A stretch of DNA of 64,000 nt, from the NCBI RefSeq assembly GCF_902779965.1, contig NZ_CACZDK010000005.1:53327-117326 (forward strand), in the 5' to 3' direction. Both the position numbers and the translations under genes were made by a program. Below the pieces are notes generated by a model. That model worked only from the letters and a program-made list of their open reading frames with translations. It was not told the origin of the DNA and did no database searches. The DNA comes from Fibrobacter succinogenes. Lineage in GTDB: Bacteria > Fibrobacterota > Fibrobacteria > Fibrobacterales > Fibrobacteraceae. Positions 52,261-61,284 of the stretch are shown here, piece after piece; the stretch's first letter is position 1, and each line of letters begins with the position of its first letter.

Positions 52261-53520
52261 TTACTTTGTTTCTTCAGCAGCCGGACGGATACCAACGATG
52301 AAGTCAGCGGCCATCTGGAAGCGAAGTTCGTCGCGCAGCTGGTTGATACGGCCAGACTGACGGAAGTGGTTCTTCAAGTTTTCGAATTCCACGTGGTAAG
52401 CGTTAGCCATCTGCTGGAGGCGTTCGTCAACGAGAGCCTGCGTCGGCTTGATCTTTTCCTTCGTGGCAACGAATTCGAGAATGCGGTGCTTCTTGATTTC
52501 GCGGACAGCTTCGCCGGAGAGTTCGTTTATCTGTTCTTCGGTCGGTTCCACAACGTCCTTTTCGCTCTGGGCATTGCGGTTGAGCGTCCACTTGATGAGG
52601 TCGTAAATACGAGCCTTCGGCACTTCGAACGGGTTAGCTTCGATGAGCTTGTCGATAGCTTCATTGATAGCCTTGTTCTTGGCAGCGTCCTTCTTCTGGG
52701 CGGCGAGGCTTTCAGTGAGGTTGTTTCTCAAGTCAGCTTCGTCCTTCACGCCAATCTGCTTGCAGAATTCTTCGTCCAAAGTCGGCGGAACGATTTCGCG
52801 AACGTCCTTGATTTCGACGTTGAACTGAGCGGTCTTGCCGCGGTAGCGTTCGTCCTTGTGGTCATCCGGATACTTGAAGTTGATTTCCTTCTTGTCGCCG
52901 GCCTTAGAACCAGTGAGGCCTTCGTCGAATCCCGGAGAAGCGGATTCACCGAGGAGAGAACGGAATTCCTTGTTTTCCGGAAGTTCCTGCTTTTCACCAT
53001 CGATAACAACTTCGATATAGTCACCAACAACAACGTCACCCTTCTTGGCTTCGCGGTCAACGTGAACGTCCTTGCTCCACATCTGCATGAGGCGGTCGAA
53101 TTCGGCCTGAACTTCTTCTTCATGAACGGCAGTAGCCGGAACGGTGATGCCCGTGTCAGCGTAACCCTTGATATCGATTTCCGGATCAACTTCGACTTCG
53201 ACCTTCAGTGTGATGTCGCTCTTTTCGTCGTCGTTGAATTCCTTAACGACCATCTTGCCAACCGGAATGATATTTGCGCCCTTGAGCGTTTCCTGAACAA
53301 TGGAGTTCACGACATCATCAACGGCTTCGTGACGGATGGACGGTCCGAACTGCTTCAAGATCATGGACTTCGGCACTTGACCCTGGCGGAAGCCCTTCAA
53401 GGCGACCTGCTTCTTGTACTGAGAAAGCTTCTTTTCGAACGGAACCTTGAGATCACCCTGCGGGATTGTAATTTCAAGGGTGCGCACGGTTGCGCTTGTT
53501 TCTTTGATTTCAGCGGACAT
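52261..53520 (-). CDS. tig: Trigger factor, ribosome-associated chaperone
   Basis: Trigger factor binds L23 at the ribosome exit and shields nascent chains. The 419-residue protein has the N-terminal ribosome-binding domain with GFRQGQVPKSMILKQFG, which carries the G-F-R-x-G-x-x-P signature. A FKBP-type peptidyl-prolyl isomerase region follows (KKGDVVVGDYIEVVIDGEKQ), and the C-terminal helical arms come last (ETLLEFVATKEKIKPTQALV region: LEFVATKEKIKPTQALV). It is the first protein gene after tRNA-Leu in the same direction. Confidence 0.94.
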   Translation of the reverse strand: MSAEIKETSATVRTLEITIPQGDLKVPFEKKLSQYKKQVALKGFRQGQVPKSMILKQFGPSIRHEAVDDVVNSIVQETLKGANIIPVGKMVVKEFNDDEKSDITLKVEVEVDPEIDIKGYADTGITVPATAVHEEEVQAEFDRLMQMWSKDVHVDREAKKGDVVVGDYIEVVIDGEKQELPENKEFRSLLGESASPGFDEGLTGSKAGDKKEINFKYPDDHKDERYRGKTAQFNVEIKDVREIVPPTLDEEFCKQIGVKDEADLRNNLTESLAAQKKDAAKNKAINEAIDKLIEANPFEVPKARIYDLIKWTLNRNAQSEKDVVEPTEEQINELSGEAVREIKKHRILEFVATKEKIKPTQALVDERLQQMANAYHVEFENLKNHFRQSGRINQLRDELRFQMAADFIVGIRPAAEETK

Positions 53521-53567
53521 ATATACTCCGATAGACGGTTGTTAAAAAGGTGATAAAAAAAAAGAAC

Positions 53568-53647
53568 TGCGAGGGGTGGGAGTCGAACCCACACACCGAA
53601 GTACCAGATCCTAAGTCTGGCGCGTCTGCCAATTCCGCCACTCTCGC
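53568..53647 (-). tRNA. tRNA-Leu (anticodon UAG)
   Basis: On the minus strand the sequence begins GCGAGAGTGGCGGAATTGGC and has a D-arm (GGC...). The anticodon arm is CCAGA-CTTAGGA-TCTGG with anticodon TAG. A long variable arm (TACTTCGGTGT) is typical of Leu tRNAs, and the T-arm GGGTTCGACTCCC is canonical. The acceptor pairs with CCCTCGC with one A-C mismatch. The 3' CCA is not encoded. It lies 47 bp upstream of tig and may be co-transcribed. Confidence 0.93.
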
Positions 53648-53713
53648 GATTTCAAGACCAAAGATACAAAATCTTAAAGACATAAGGAGCATAAACATCT
53701 ATTTTATGGCACA

Positions 53714-54943
53714 TTGCAAGCACTAAAGAACATTAAAATCGGTGTTTTTATATCCCTGGTCAACATCCTCATCCAGGGTGTTTCGGTTATGGTCCAAAAT
53801 CTCATCGCCAATAACCTTGGAATCGTAAAGTTCGGATCATTCGGAATCCTGCAAAGCGACTTCACCATTTTCAGTGCACTCGCCGACTTCGGCATGGCAA
53901 CACTCATTCTCGCCTATTTCGGCAAACGCGCAACCCAAGGCCGGCTGTTCATCAACGTGCTCCAGCTCAGGCTCTTCATGACAGCCATAACCGCTCTTGC
54001 GATGGGCATATTCGCCTTTACCGTACGTAGAGGGAGCGCCGTTTTCGAGGCCGAACTGGTGCTTGTACTCGGACTCCTCTTCCAGCACTCCTATTTCGAC
54101 TGGTATTTCATCTGCGGGAACTTCTGGAAAAAGCTTTTGATTTCAAAGGTTCTCCACACGCTCTCCTACACCACCATCATGGGTATTGCGCTCTGGTGCT
54201 TCAAAGTAGATTCCCTCCCGGCAATAGCCCTTTCGATGGTCATTGCAGCCCTCCCCGCTTTCGGCTTCGGCGTTGGTCAGGCGTTCACCTTAAAAATTTT
54301 CAGCATCGGCGTTCACACGTTCCAGTTCTTCAAGCTGCTGTTCAAGTCATCATGCCCCTACGCTATTTCGAGCATAGCAAGCTTCGCCTACCTGCCCGCC
54401 GGCCTTTACACCGTCGCGCACTTTGCAACACCAGAATTTTTAGGGGCGTACAGCTTTTCACACAAGCTTGTCATTCTCGCCTCAGGACTCATGGTGCACT
54501 TCATCTCGTCAAGCCTTATCACGCTGCACCAGACCGACAGCCGCGTCCTTAGCCTGCGCGATCAGGTCGTTTTCACCCTATTCATCATTGGCGCAACGGC
54601 ACCCTTCTGGCTACTGCCGCAGTACACGCTCCGCATCATCTTCTTTGCAGCCCCATGGACAAGCGAAGCACTGGACACAAGCTGCTTCTGCCTTCGCATT
54701 TTAGCATGCTCCCTGATATTGCAGGCAACCCGCATGGGAATGATTTCAACACTTCTCAAGGAAAAGCGCACCTGGCTCTATGGCGCAATGATTACCATCG
54801 GCGGCATCGTCAATATTGCGGTATGCATTGGCGGCGCAAGGATTCTAAAAGCCGACTACATTCCGGCGCTTACCCTCACCGGAGACCTATGCCTGAGCCT
54901 CTTCCTGCTTGTTTACTTTATCAAGAACCACAGGCTCCGCTAG
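53714..54943 (+). CDS. Polysaccharide flippase (Wzx/MATE-like membrane protein)
   Basis: The 409-residue protein has about twelve membrane segments and the N-terminal pattern of polysaccharide exporters (NIKIGVFISLVNILIQGVSV, NNLGIVKFGSFGILQS). It would flip lipid-linked oligosaccharide units across the inner membrane. The only in-frame start is TTG at 53714. An ATG at 53706 opens a 6-codon frame in another phase and stops at TAA, and AAGGAG at 53685-53690 lies too far upstream of the TTG, so initiation is uncertain. Its 3' end overlaps the polymerase gene by 57 bp, since the two genes are convergent. Confidence 0.78.
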   Translation: MQALKNIKIGVFISLVNILIQGVSVMVQNLIANNLGIVKFGSFGILQSDFTIFSALADFGMATLILAYFGKRATQGRLFINVLQLRLFMTAITALAMGIFAFTVRRGSAVFEAELVLVLGLLFQHSYFDWYFICGNFWKKLLISKVLHTLSYTTIMGIALWCFKVDSLPAIALSMVIAALPAFGFGVGQAFTLKIFSIGVHTFQFFKLLFKSSCPYAISSIASFAYLPAGLYTVAHFATPEFLGAYSFSHKLVILASGLMVHFISSSLITLHQTDSRVLSLRDQVVFTLFIIGATAPFWLLPQYTLRIIFFAAPWTSEALDTSCFCLRILACSLILQATRMGMISTLLKEKRTWLYGAMITIGGIVNIAVCIGGARILKADYIPALTLTGDLCLSLFLLVYFIKNHRLR

Positions 54944-56242
54944 GCTGGATTTTTCCGATTTGTCGTCCTGCACACACCGCTGTTCTGTACAAATTGTTGA
55001 GACGACAAAAATAACCATGCCCCAGATGCAATAGATTCCCTGCTTGTATCCCGACGTAAAGAACCACCATCCGACAAAGTAGATGAAGTAAGTGTACATC
55101 AGGATCTGGCGCGGAGTAAAAGGCCTGCATAGGCGCAAATGCAGTACCGTCAGGCCAAGCCCGCACAGGAACGGCAAGAGCATAACACCGAACAAATGGA
55201 AATCCTTATAGACATCCCAGAGGTAGTTCACCGTATTAAAGCCCTGAACCTTCTGGATTCTATCGTTAAAGGCATTGTCCCAACGGAAACTGTTCCTGAA
55301 CGATGTCGTCAACTTTGCATATTCAAATAAGCCGCTAAAGAAATCTATCCCATAGGTATGCGGATGTATTTCCTGATCGTTCATCGGATTCAGCACATAG
55401 TCCAAGTTCCAGTAATTGTTCGCCAAATACTTGTAAGGCAGTTCAACAACCACATCCAAAGCCTTCCCCTCGACTGAACCACCGCCGTACTGGTCGCGAA
55501 TGCTGCCTATCGAAATAAACGCTATGATTGCAAAGACAAGCAGGGAGGCAATTATTATTGGCGATATTCGTTTGTACAAATAATTTATAAAGATGAGGAA
55601 AAAGCCGACATTAAAAAACAGCGAAGTCCTATTCGGGTAGGCAAGCAGATTTACAACAATCGTCACAAACACCATCACAAACGAAACATGACGCACCCAT
55701 GCAACATTGTTGAACTTCTTGAAAGACGCAACGCCAAAAAGGAGTACGCACAGCGGCCCGCTATTAAACAGCAGCGAATAGTAACCGTAATCCACATACT
55801 TCGTCATCCACTTCGCCGGATTCTGCGTAAATATGATGAGGTCCCCGACCTTCTGGTAAAGCCCATAGACGCCAACCAGAAAGACAAGGAACACCGCAAA
55901 GGACAAAAGCAAGTGGTACGTCCAGTTATATTGATTTGCACACACCGCAGGATGCACCTGAACCGGGACCGCCTTTGACTTCGCATGGAGCCTAGCTACA
56001 ATACAGCCTCCAGCAAACGAAAGCATGCCAAAAAGCCATACGCCCCATGTGTACAAATGAAAATCCGACATTGCCCTATCGATCTGGAAATACGAAATGG
56101 CAAGCGTAATGCACTGCGTAAAGCAGTAGACATTTAACGGGCTAAAGAAATCCTTCTTGAACCACCATGACTGAAATAGGCAAAAAATGACTACCAGAAA
56201 AAGGGCGGAACTGACCGGATATTCACTCACCCATGCAAACAC
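54887..56242 (-). CDS. O-antigen/polysaccharide polymerase-like membrane protein
   Basis: The 451-residue protein has ten or more membrane segments and a large loop (YKYLANNYWNLDYVLNPMND, FSGLFEYAKLTTSF), as in oligosaccharide repeat-unit polymerases of the Wzy type. The family is very divergent, so the call rests on topology and neighbours. The gene lies 3 bases upstream of nothing else on this strand but is followed by the flippase on the other strand, with which it overlaps. Upstream on the same strand lie the chain-length and export genes, so it is the last member of that operon. Confidence 0.72.
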   Translation of the reverse strand: MFAWVSEYPVSSALFLVVIFCLFQSWWFKKDFFSPLNVYCFTQCITLAISYFQIDRAMSDFHLYTWGVWLFGMLSFAGGCIVARLHAKSKAVPVQVHPAVCANQYNWTYHLLLSFAVFLVFLVGVYGLYQKVGDLIIFTQNPAKWMTKYVDYGYYSLLFNSGPLCVLLFGVASFKKFNNVAWVRHVSFVMVFVTIVVNLLAYPNRTSLFFNVGFFLIFINYLYKRISPIIIASLLVFAIIAFISIGSIRDQYGGGSVEGKALDVVVELPYKYLANNYWNLDYVLNPMNDQEIHPHTYGIDFFSGLFEYAKLTTSFRNSFRWDNAFNDRIQKVQGFNTVNYLWDVYKDFHLFGVMLLPFLCGLGLTVLHLRLCRPFTPRQILMYTYFIYFVGWWFFTSGYKQGIYCIWGMVIFVVSTICTEQRCVQDDKSEKSSLAEPVVLDKVNKQEEAQA

Positions 56243-56245
56243 AAA

Positions 56246-57445
56246 CTAGACCTTTTTCTTTTGGAAGTAAGCCCTAAAAGCATTCCATTCACGGGATACA
56301 GAAGTCCCGCGCTTAGATTCGGTTTCCAGATAGTCGAGCAAGTTGCAAATAATCGTCGCAATAATGCAGGCCACCAGGAATACAAAGATCAAGGTGACAG
56401 CCCTGAGCGGGTAGATCTTCTTGTCGTTTTCCCAAGGCGGTTCAAGCACATGGAGGTTCTTGAGCATCTTGGCTTCTTCCAAGCGCATCTGTTCGCTCTG
56501 CTGGCGGAGCAGCTTGTACAAGGTTTCCTGGATGCGGATTTCCGATTCACGCCTCAAGTACTCTGCATAGAGCTCCGGAGACTTCTTGAGCTCGATCATA
56601 CCGATATTGCTATGCTTGCCCTTGAGCGCTCCACCAAGAGCCGCATTCATGCCCTTGACGCGCTTCTGGAGTTCCTGGTAGCGCTTGCTGTTCTCGCCGC
56701 GGTCGAGCTTTTCAAAGTCCATTTCCATGCCCATTTCTTCACGCATGGCCTGCAACTCGCTCAAATACTTAATCGTCGCCCCGAGCTGGACCGACGGCTC
56801 ATAAACATTGTTCCTCACCTGGAAGTCGACAAACGAATTCAGCACAGAATCTAAAACATGTTCGCAGGAATCCAAGCGCGTCTGGAAATATTCTCTGGAC
56901 TGGCGAGCCTGATTCGTCTTAAACGAGTTAAAGGCAGAATCCGCTTTTTCAAGCATGAATTCTATAACCTGCACAGCGCGTTTCGGGTCTGTGTCCCTGT
57001 AATAGAGGAAGAACATGTCTTCCTTGTTGTAGTTCAAGCCGAAATTCTTGCGGAACTCCTTCAGCAAGTCCGCATGGAACTTGCCCTTGAACTTGTAGTG
57101 CTTTGCGAGGTTGAACTGTTCGATAACCTTGTCGTGCAGTTCCCAGGAATTGAGGATGGTCCATACAACATTCGCATCCTCGTTATCCATGGAAATCCCG
57201 AGAAGGGAACTCATTCCAGTCCCGCCAATCAGGCCACTGAGCGCCCCCGACATGGGCTGCGTCGATGCAGGCGGAGTAACAACCGCAGTCGCTGCGTACC
57301 TAGGCTCAATAACCCACATGACCAAGACAAAAGCGACTATGGTCGGGATAGTCACAAACCAAGAAAAAAACTTGAAATGCTTCAGGTCGCTATTGACGAC
57401 TCGAAGGCAAAATTCGATAAAACCTGTAGATTCCTGCTTTTCCAT
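56246..57445 (-). CDS. Chain-length determinant (Wzz-type) protein
   Basis: Polysaccharide co-polymerases of this family set chain length in the periplasm. The 399-residue protein has a membrane segment near residue 30 (FVTIPTIVAFVLVMWVI) followed by a Wzz-type proline-rich entry (VTPPASTQPMSG). A long coiled-coil periplasmic part follows (LQKRVKGMNAALGGALKGKH), and a second membrane segment lies near 360 (LIFVFLVACIIATIICNLL). The PPWENDKKIYPLRAV motif before it matches the family's proline-rich end. There is no tyrosine-kinase domain. The gene sits 3 bases before the polymerase gene and 3 bases after the export gene. Confidence 0.88.
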   Translation of the reverse strand: MEKQESTGFIEFCLRVVNSDLKHFKFFSWFVTIPTIVAFVLVMWVIEPRYAATAVVTPPASTQPMSGALSGLIGGTGMSSLLGISMDNEDANVVWTILNSWELHDKVIEQFNLAKHYKFKGKFHADLLKEFRKNFGLNYNKEDMFFLYYRDTDPKRAVQVIEFMLEKADSAFNSFKTNQARQSREYFQTRLDSCEHVLDSVLNSFVDFQVRNNVYEPSVQLGATIKYLSELQAMREEMGMEMDFEKLDRGENSKRYQELQKRVKGMNAALGGALKGKHSNIGMIELKKSPELYAEYLRRESEIRIQETLYKLLRQQSEQMRLEEAKMLKNLHVLEPPWENDKKIYPLRAVTLIFVFLVACIIATIICNLLDYLETESKRGTSVSREWNAFRAYFQKKKV

Positions 57446-57448
57446 AAA

Positions 57449-58627
57449 TTACTTGTACGTTGCGTAAATGATGAACACCGTCGAAATAGTCGTCACAAGA
57501 GAGGTCAGGAACATGGTAAAGTCCTTGAACGACTCATAATGGCTCTTCGGAATTTCAATAACATCGCCCGGCAGAATCTGATCCGTAGCCACGTTGATGG
57601 AAATGGCCTTCGGCTTTTCACCGCGCCAGACCTTAACCTGTCCCCAGTTGCCCGTTATCGTATTCATGCCGCCTGACGAAATGTAATCGATAGCATGCCA
57701 TGTCGGATTGTAAGTATAGCGTCCGAGGAAATTCACGGCACCGCTCAGGTACACAAACAATTCCTTGATAAAGAATTCAACTTCGGTATTGGGTTCAACC
57801 GTCGTACTGCTCATTTCGTTAAGAGTAATCCAGCGGGGGTCCTTGTCCGGTTCACGCACACACACGGCCTTGTAGCCATAGTTATGCATTCTATTTGCAC
57901 CCGCAAGGTCGAAGTAATCCTGGAGCGTCCTGTCAGAACGGTAAGCGACGCTTGTCCTGTATCCGGGGAAAACCAGCGTAACATTATCACCCATCGGGAT
58001 AAAAGGGACAAAGATCTTGTCGCCCTGCTCGAGCATAATGTCATCATCAAAATTACCGTTTGTCGTCATGTTATTGTAGTTCACGTGCATCGTATCCCTG
58101 CCGCGAATAATCTGGATATCTTCCTTGTTCGCATTCGGCAAGAGTCCGCCAATAGTGCGGATAAAGAAGGTAAGCCTGTTCTGGGGATCGACGACATGCT
58201 GTCCAACAGCGGCTACAGCACCCATAACATTCACACGGAACCTTTTAAGGGCCGCAAGCTGCACGAAACAGAACTCGCGCTTGTAGCGCTTAGAAACCAG
58301 GTCCAAAATGAGTCTCTGGGCTTCGGCAATGGTCTTTCCACCCACGACAACAGAACCACATTCTTCAACAGTCACCCTTCCGTCCGGGTAAATCTGGACA
58401 GAGAGATACTTGTCCTCGAGCATCAAGTCCAAAAAGTCACCCGGACCGAGCACGTAATTGGAATCGACCGCCATTTCTGCAAACGCCGGCGTAAGCGATG
58501 CAGCACCGCGCATAGAAGGACCGTCATCGAACATGACATTTTTGCCATTGCCCGAACTGCCAAACATGGATTCCGAAGCAAAGACACACGCGCACATCAA
58601 GAGGATGCAGACAATAAAAGATCGCAT
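57449..58627 (-). CDS. Polysaccharide export outer-membrane protein (Wza-like)
   Basis: This protein would form the outer-membrane channel for polysaccharide export. A signal peptide (RSFIVCILLMCACVFAS) is followed by the Poly_export motif YVLGPGDFLDLML. SLBB-like domains follow: FRVNVMGAVAAVGQHVVDPQ and YLSGAVNFLGRYTYNPTW. The C-terminal VATDQILPGDVIEIPKSHYE ends in a hydrophobic helix (FTMFLTSLVTTISTVFIIYA). The predicted lipobox is weak, so lipidation is uncertain. It is the first gene of the polysaccharide operon. Confidence 0.88.
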   Translation of the reverse strand: MRSFIVCILLMCACVFASESMFGSSGNGKNVMFDDGPSMRGAASLTPAFAEMAVDSNYVLGPGDFLDLMLEDKYLSVQIYPDGRVTVEECGSVVVGGKTIAEAQRLILDLVSKRYKREFCFVQLAALKRFRVNVMGAVAAVGQHVVDPQNRLTFFIRTIGGLLPNANKEDIQIIRGRDTMHVNYNNMTTNGNFDDDIMLEQGDKIFVPFIPMGDNVTLVFPGYRTSVAYRSDRTLQDYFDLAGANRMHNYGYKAVCVREPDKDPRWITLNEMSSTTVEPNTEVEFFIKELFVYLSGAVNFLGRYTYNPTWHAIDYISSGGMNTITGNWGQVKVWRGEKPKAISINVATDQILPGDVIEIPKSHYESFKDFTMFLTSLVTTISTVFIIYATYK

Positions 58628-58707
58628 ATTACAAACTCATCCACTGTTGAGTAAAAGGACAACAAGTTTCCTAATTATACAAAAATTAAAATGAAGAGTT
58701 AGAACTA

Positions 58708-58763
58708 AGTTATTAGTTATTGGTCAATAGTCATTGGTTATTTGTCAATGGCCATTGGTCAAA
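58708..58763. repeat. RGTYAWT heptamer array, eight units
   Basis: Eight in-phase 7-bp units run AGTTATT, AGTTATT, GGTCAAT, AGTCATT, GGTTATT, TGTCAAT, GGCCATT, GGTCAAA. They lie between the export gene and the ribosomal operon terminator. Confidence 0.9.
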
Positions 58764-58778
58764 AGTTTTTTAGAAAAC

Positions 58779-58812
58779 AAAAAAGGCGCGGCATATAAGC
58801 CGTGCCTTTTTT
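58779..58812 (-). terminator. Terminator at the end of the ribosomal operon
   Basis: AAAAAGGCGCGGC and GCCGTGCCTTTTT form a long stem with one mismatch on the minus strand, around the loop ATATAA, with a T-run on both strands. It lies 17 bases after the rplQ stop. Confidence 0.88.
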
Positions 58813-58828
58813 CAAAGCGACTTTGATC

Positions 58829-59302
58829 TTAGTTAGCGGACTTGCCTTCGCCTTCGACCATGTCAACAGCAGCGTCAGCCTTAGCAGCCGGAGCAGCCTT
58901 CTTAGCCTTGGCAACGATTTCGTCTTCGACGAGACCGATCAAAGCCATTTCAGCAGCGTCACCAGCGCGGTTCGGGCCGAGCTTCAGCACGCGAGTGTAA
59001 CCACCGTTGCGGTTAGCATAGCGCGGACCGATCGTGTTGAACAAATCCTGGAGAACCTTCGGGTCCATAATGAAGCGAGCTGCTTCACGACGTGCGGAAA
59101 GGTCACCCTTCTTTGCGTAGGTAATCATGCGTTCTACACAGCTGCGCACAAGCTTAGCCTTGTGGAGAGTGGTACGCACATAGCGCTTGTTCTGATCCGA
59201 TTCCATGCCCTTACCGATGATGGAAGTAGTGAGGGCGCGGAGGATGGCACGCTTGTGTTGGGCGTTAACACCCAGTTTCTTGTTTTTTACACCGTGTCTC
59301 AT
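58829..59302 (-). CDS. rplQ: 50S ribosomal protein L17
   Basis: L17 lies near the peptide exit side of the large subunit. The N-terminus MRHGVKNKKLGVNAQHKRAI is typical, followed by RTTLHKAKLVRSCVERMITY. At 157 aa it is longer than the usual 115-130, owing to a C-terminal Ala/Lys-rich tail (AKKAAPAAKADAAVDMVEGE). It starts 2 bases after the rpoA stop and ends the operon. Confidence 0.96.
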   Translation of the reverse strand: MRHGVKNKKLGVNAQHKRAILRALTTSIIGKGMESDQNKRYVRTTLHKAKLVRSCVERMITYAKKGDLSARREAARFIMDPKVLQDLFNTIGPRYANRNGGYTRVLKLGPNRAGDAAEMALIGLVEDEIVAKAKKAAPAAKADAAVDMVEGEGKSAN

Positions 59303-59304
59303 GT

Positions 59305-60279
59305 TTAATCCTTCAAGTAATCATCGACGTCCATGCCAAACGAAAGGCCCATCGACGTCAACACCTCGTTAAGTTCAACCAAGGACTTCCTACCGAAGTT
59401 CTTGTATTTGAGCATATCGTTTTCCTTGTTGCGAACAAGCTCGCCAATGGTATGGATATTTGCCATACGGAGGCAGTTGCTGGAGCGAACGGAAAGTTCC
59501 AGATCGTCCACGCGCATACGGAGGAGGTTGGCGATACGCTGACGTTCTTCATCCATTTCAAGCTCTTCAGGAGATTCGAGATCGCCTTCGAAGTTGATGA
59601 AGATTTCCAAGTGATCCACAAGAAGCTTTGCAGCATATGCAAGAGCGTCCTCCGGGTCAATGGAACCGTCTGTTGTAATTTCAAGTTCCAGACGGTTGTA
59701 GTCCGTCTTCTGACCAACGCGGGTATCGCTGATGTGCATTGCGACTTTCTGAACCGGGTTGAAGTTCGCATCCATGGCGATAACGCCAATCGGAGCGTCC
59801 TTGTCCTTGAGTTCGTCGGCAACAACATAACCACGACCGCAGGAGATCTTCACGTCCATCGACAACGAAGCGTTACCGTTCAATGTCGCAATGTGAACAT
59901 CCGGAGTCAGGATAGTGACATTGGGATTGTCCATAAAGTCCTTGGCCGTGACTTCGCCATCACCGGACATGTCCAGGTGAAGGGTTTCGTCGTGATCAGA
60001 CAGGAGCTTTACACGGATGCTCTTGAGGTTGAGGATAATGTCAGTGACATCTTCCTTCACACCCGGAATCGTCGAAAATTCCTTGTCAACGCCTTCGATT
60101 TTCACGGAGACAATAGCCGCACCCTGCAGAGAGGAGAGGAGAACGCGACGGAGAGCGTTACCGAGGGTAATACCCCAGCCACGTTCCAAGGCTTCTACGA
60201 CAAACTTGGCGTAGCGGCCATCTTCGCCGGTTTCCACTTTCTGGAAGCTGCGCGGCATCTGAAGTGATTTCCACATCAT
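59305..60279 (-). CDS. rpoA: RNA polymerase subunit alpha
   Basis: Alpha dimerises to nucleate RNA polymerase assembly. The N-terminal domain has GWGITLGNALRRVLLSSLQG, the dimer and beta-contact region. The C-terminal domain (LELSVRSSNCLRMANIHTIG and GRKSLVELNEVLTSMG) binds UP elements and activators. The 324-aa length is normal. It lies between rpsK and rplQ. The rpsD gene that often separates rpsK from rpoA is absent here. Confidence 0.98.
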   Translation of the reverse strand: MMWKSLQMPRSFQKVETGEDGRYAKFVVEALERGWGITLGNALRRVLLSSLQGAAIVSVKIEGVDKEFSTIPGVKEDVTDIILNLKSIRVKLLSDHDETLHLDMSGDGEVTAKDFMDNPNVTILTPDVHIATLNGNASLSMDVKISCGRGYVVADELKDKDAPIGVIAMDANFNPVQKVAMHISDTRVGQKTDYNRLELEITTDGSIDPEDALAYAAKLLVDHLEIFINFEGDLESPEELEMDEERQRIANLLRMRVDDLELSVRSSNCLRMANIHTIGELVRNKENDMLKYKNFGRKSLVELNEVLTSMGLSFGMDVDDYLKD

Positions 60280-60297
60280 TGGCGATACCTCTTTGGA

Positions 60298-60738
60298 TTA
60301 AATTCTTCTCTTCTTTTTAGGACGGCAACCATTGTGCGGGATGCCCGTCACGTCTCGAATAGAGAGAACTTCGAGGCCCGCATTCTTGAGAGCGCGGACG
60401 GCAGATTCACGGCCGCCACCAGCACCCTTAACGCGAACGTCCACCTTGCGCATGCCGAGATCGAATGCCTTGTGGGCAGCGGTTTCAGCGGCGAGCTGGG
60501 CTGCAAACGGCGTGCTCTTGCGGGAGCCCTTGAAACCGGAGTTACCCGGAGAACCCCAAGCGACCACGTTGCCGCGAGCGTCGGTGATAGAAACGATTGT
60601 ATTGTTGAAGGAAGCGAACACACAGGCAATGCCCTGGATGTCAATGCGCTTCTTGCCCTTCTTGATCTTGACTTCTTCAGCAGCAGCCGGAGCTTCAGCA
60701 GCGGCAGCAGCAGTTTCCTTGATTTCTTCTTCAGCCAC
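60298..60738 (-). CDS. rpsK: 30S ribosomal protein S11
   Basis: S11 lies in the small-subunit platform. The core [20 protein letters not shown] and [15 protein letters not shown] and the C-terminal [18 protein letters not shown] are canonical. The 146-aa protein carries an N-terminal extension of about 25 residues ([20 protein letters not shown]) that is acidic and Ala-rich and is not part of most S11 proteins. The start is ATG at 60736-60738. Spacing to rpsM is 11 bases. Confidence 0.96.
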   Translation of the reverse strand: MAEEEIKETAAAAAEAPAAAEEVKIKKGKKRIDIQGIACVFASFNNTIVSITDARGNVVAWGSPGNSGFKGSRKSTPFAAQLAAETAAHKAFDLGMRKVDVRVKGAGGGRESAVRALKNAGLEVLSIRDVTGIPHNGCRPKKKRRI

Positions 60739-60749
60739 GATGATACTCC

Positions 60750-61118
60750 TTACTTCTTCTTGTTAGCCACAGTCTTCTTGGGGCCCTTGCGTGTGCGGGC
60801 GTTGGTGCGGGAACGCTGACCGCGGACCGGGAGGCCCTTGCGGTGGCGGAGGCCACGATAGCAGCCAATATCCTGCAGACGCTTGATGTTCAAGGTAACT
60901 TCTGCGCGGAGCTGACCTTCCACAGAGTATTCGTCTTCGAGGAGATGACGAATCTTACCTTGTTCTTCTTCAGTCAGGTCGTCACACTTCTTGTTCTTGT
61001 CAATGCCCAACTGAGCACAGACCTTGTTAGCGGTGAACAGACCGACACCATAGATTGCCGTCAGACCGTATTCAACAGTCTTGTTTTTCGGTAAATCGAC
61101 ACCAGCGATACGTGCCAT
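60750..61118 (-). CDS. rpsM: 30S ribosomal protein S13
   Basis: S13 forms the head bridge of the small subunit. [20 protein letters not shown], the helix-two-turn-helix region, [20 protein letters not shown] and the C-terminal [12 protein letters not shown] are all typical. The length of 122 aa is normal. It is 9 bases downstream of rpmJ. Confidence 0.97.
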   Translation of the reverse strand: MARIAGVDLPKNKTVEYGLTAIYGVGLFTANKVCAQLGIDKNKKCDDLTEEEQGKIRHLLEDEYSVEGQLRAEVTLNIKRLQDIGCYRGLRHRKGLPVRGQRSRTNARTRKGPKKTVANKKK

Positions 61119-61127
61119 ACGATCTCC

Positions 61128-61259
61128 TTATCCCTGCTTCTGCTTGTGACGGGGGTTCTTCGAACAGATGATACGCAATACACCCTTGCGACGGATGATC
61201 TTGCAGTTTTCACATCTGGGTTTTTCACATCTGGGTTTGATGGAGGCTTTGATTTTCAT
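61128..61259 (-). CDS. rpmJ: 50S ribosomal protein L36 with a five-residue internal duplication
   Basis: The ATG at 61257-61259 and TAA at 61128-61130 frame 43 codons. The product is [20 protein letters not shown] followed by [20 protein letters not shown] and KQG. Usual L36 has 37-38 residues with KPxCEKCK. Here a 15-bp tandem repeat (61211-61225 and 61226-61240) duplicates CEKPR, adding one Cys. The zinc-type ligands remain as C16, C19, C32 and H38, with one extra residue before the His. It lies between infA and rpsM as in other bacteria. Confidence 0.92.
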   Translation of the reverse strand: MKIKASIKPRCEKPRCENCKIIRRKGVLRIICSKNPRHKQKQG

Positions 61260-61284
61260 AGGTTTGACCTTCTTTTGATACCTA

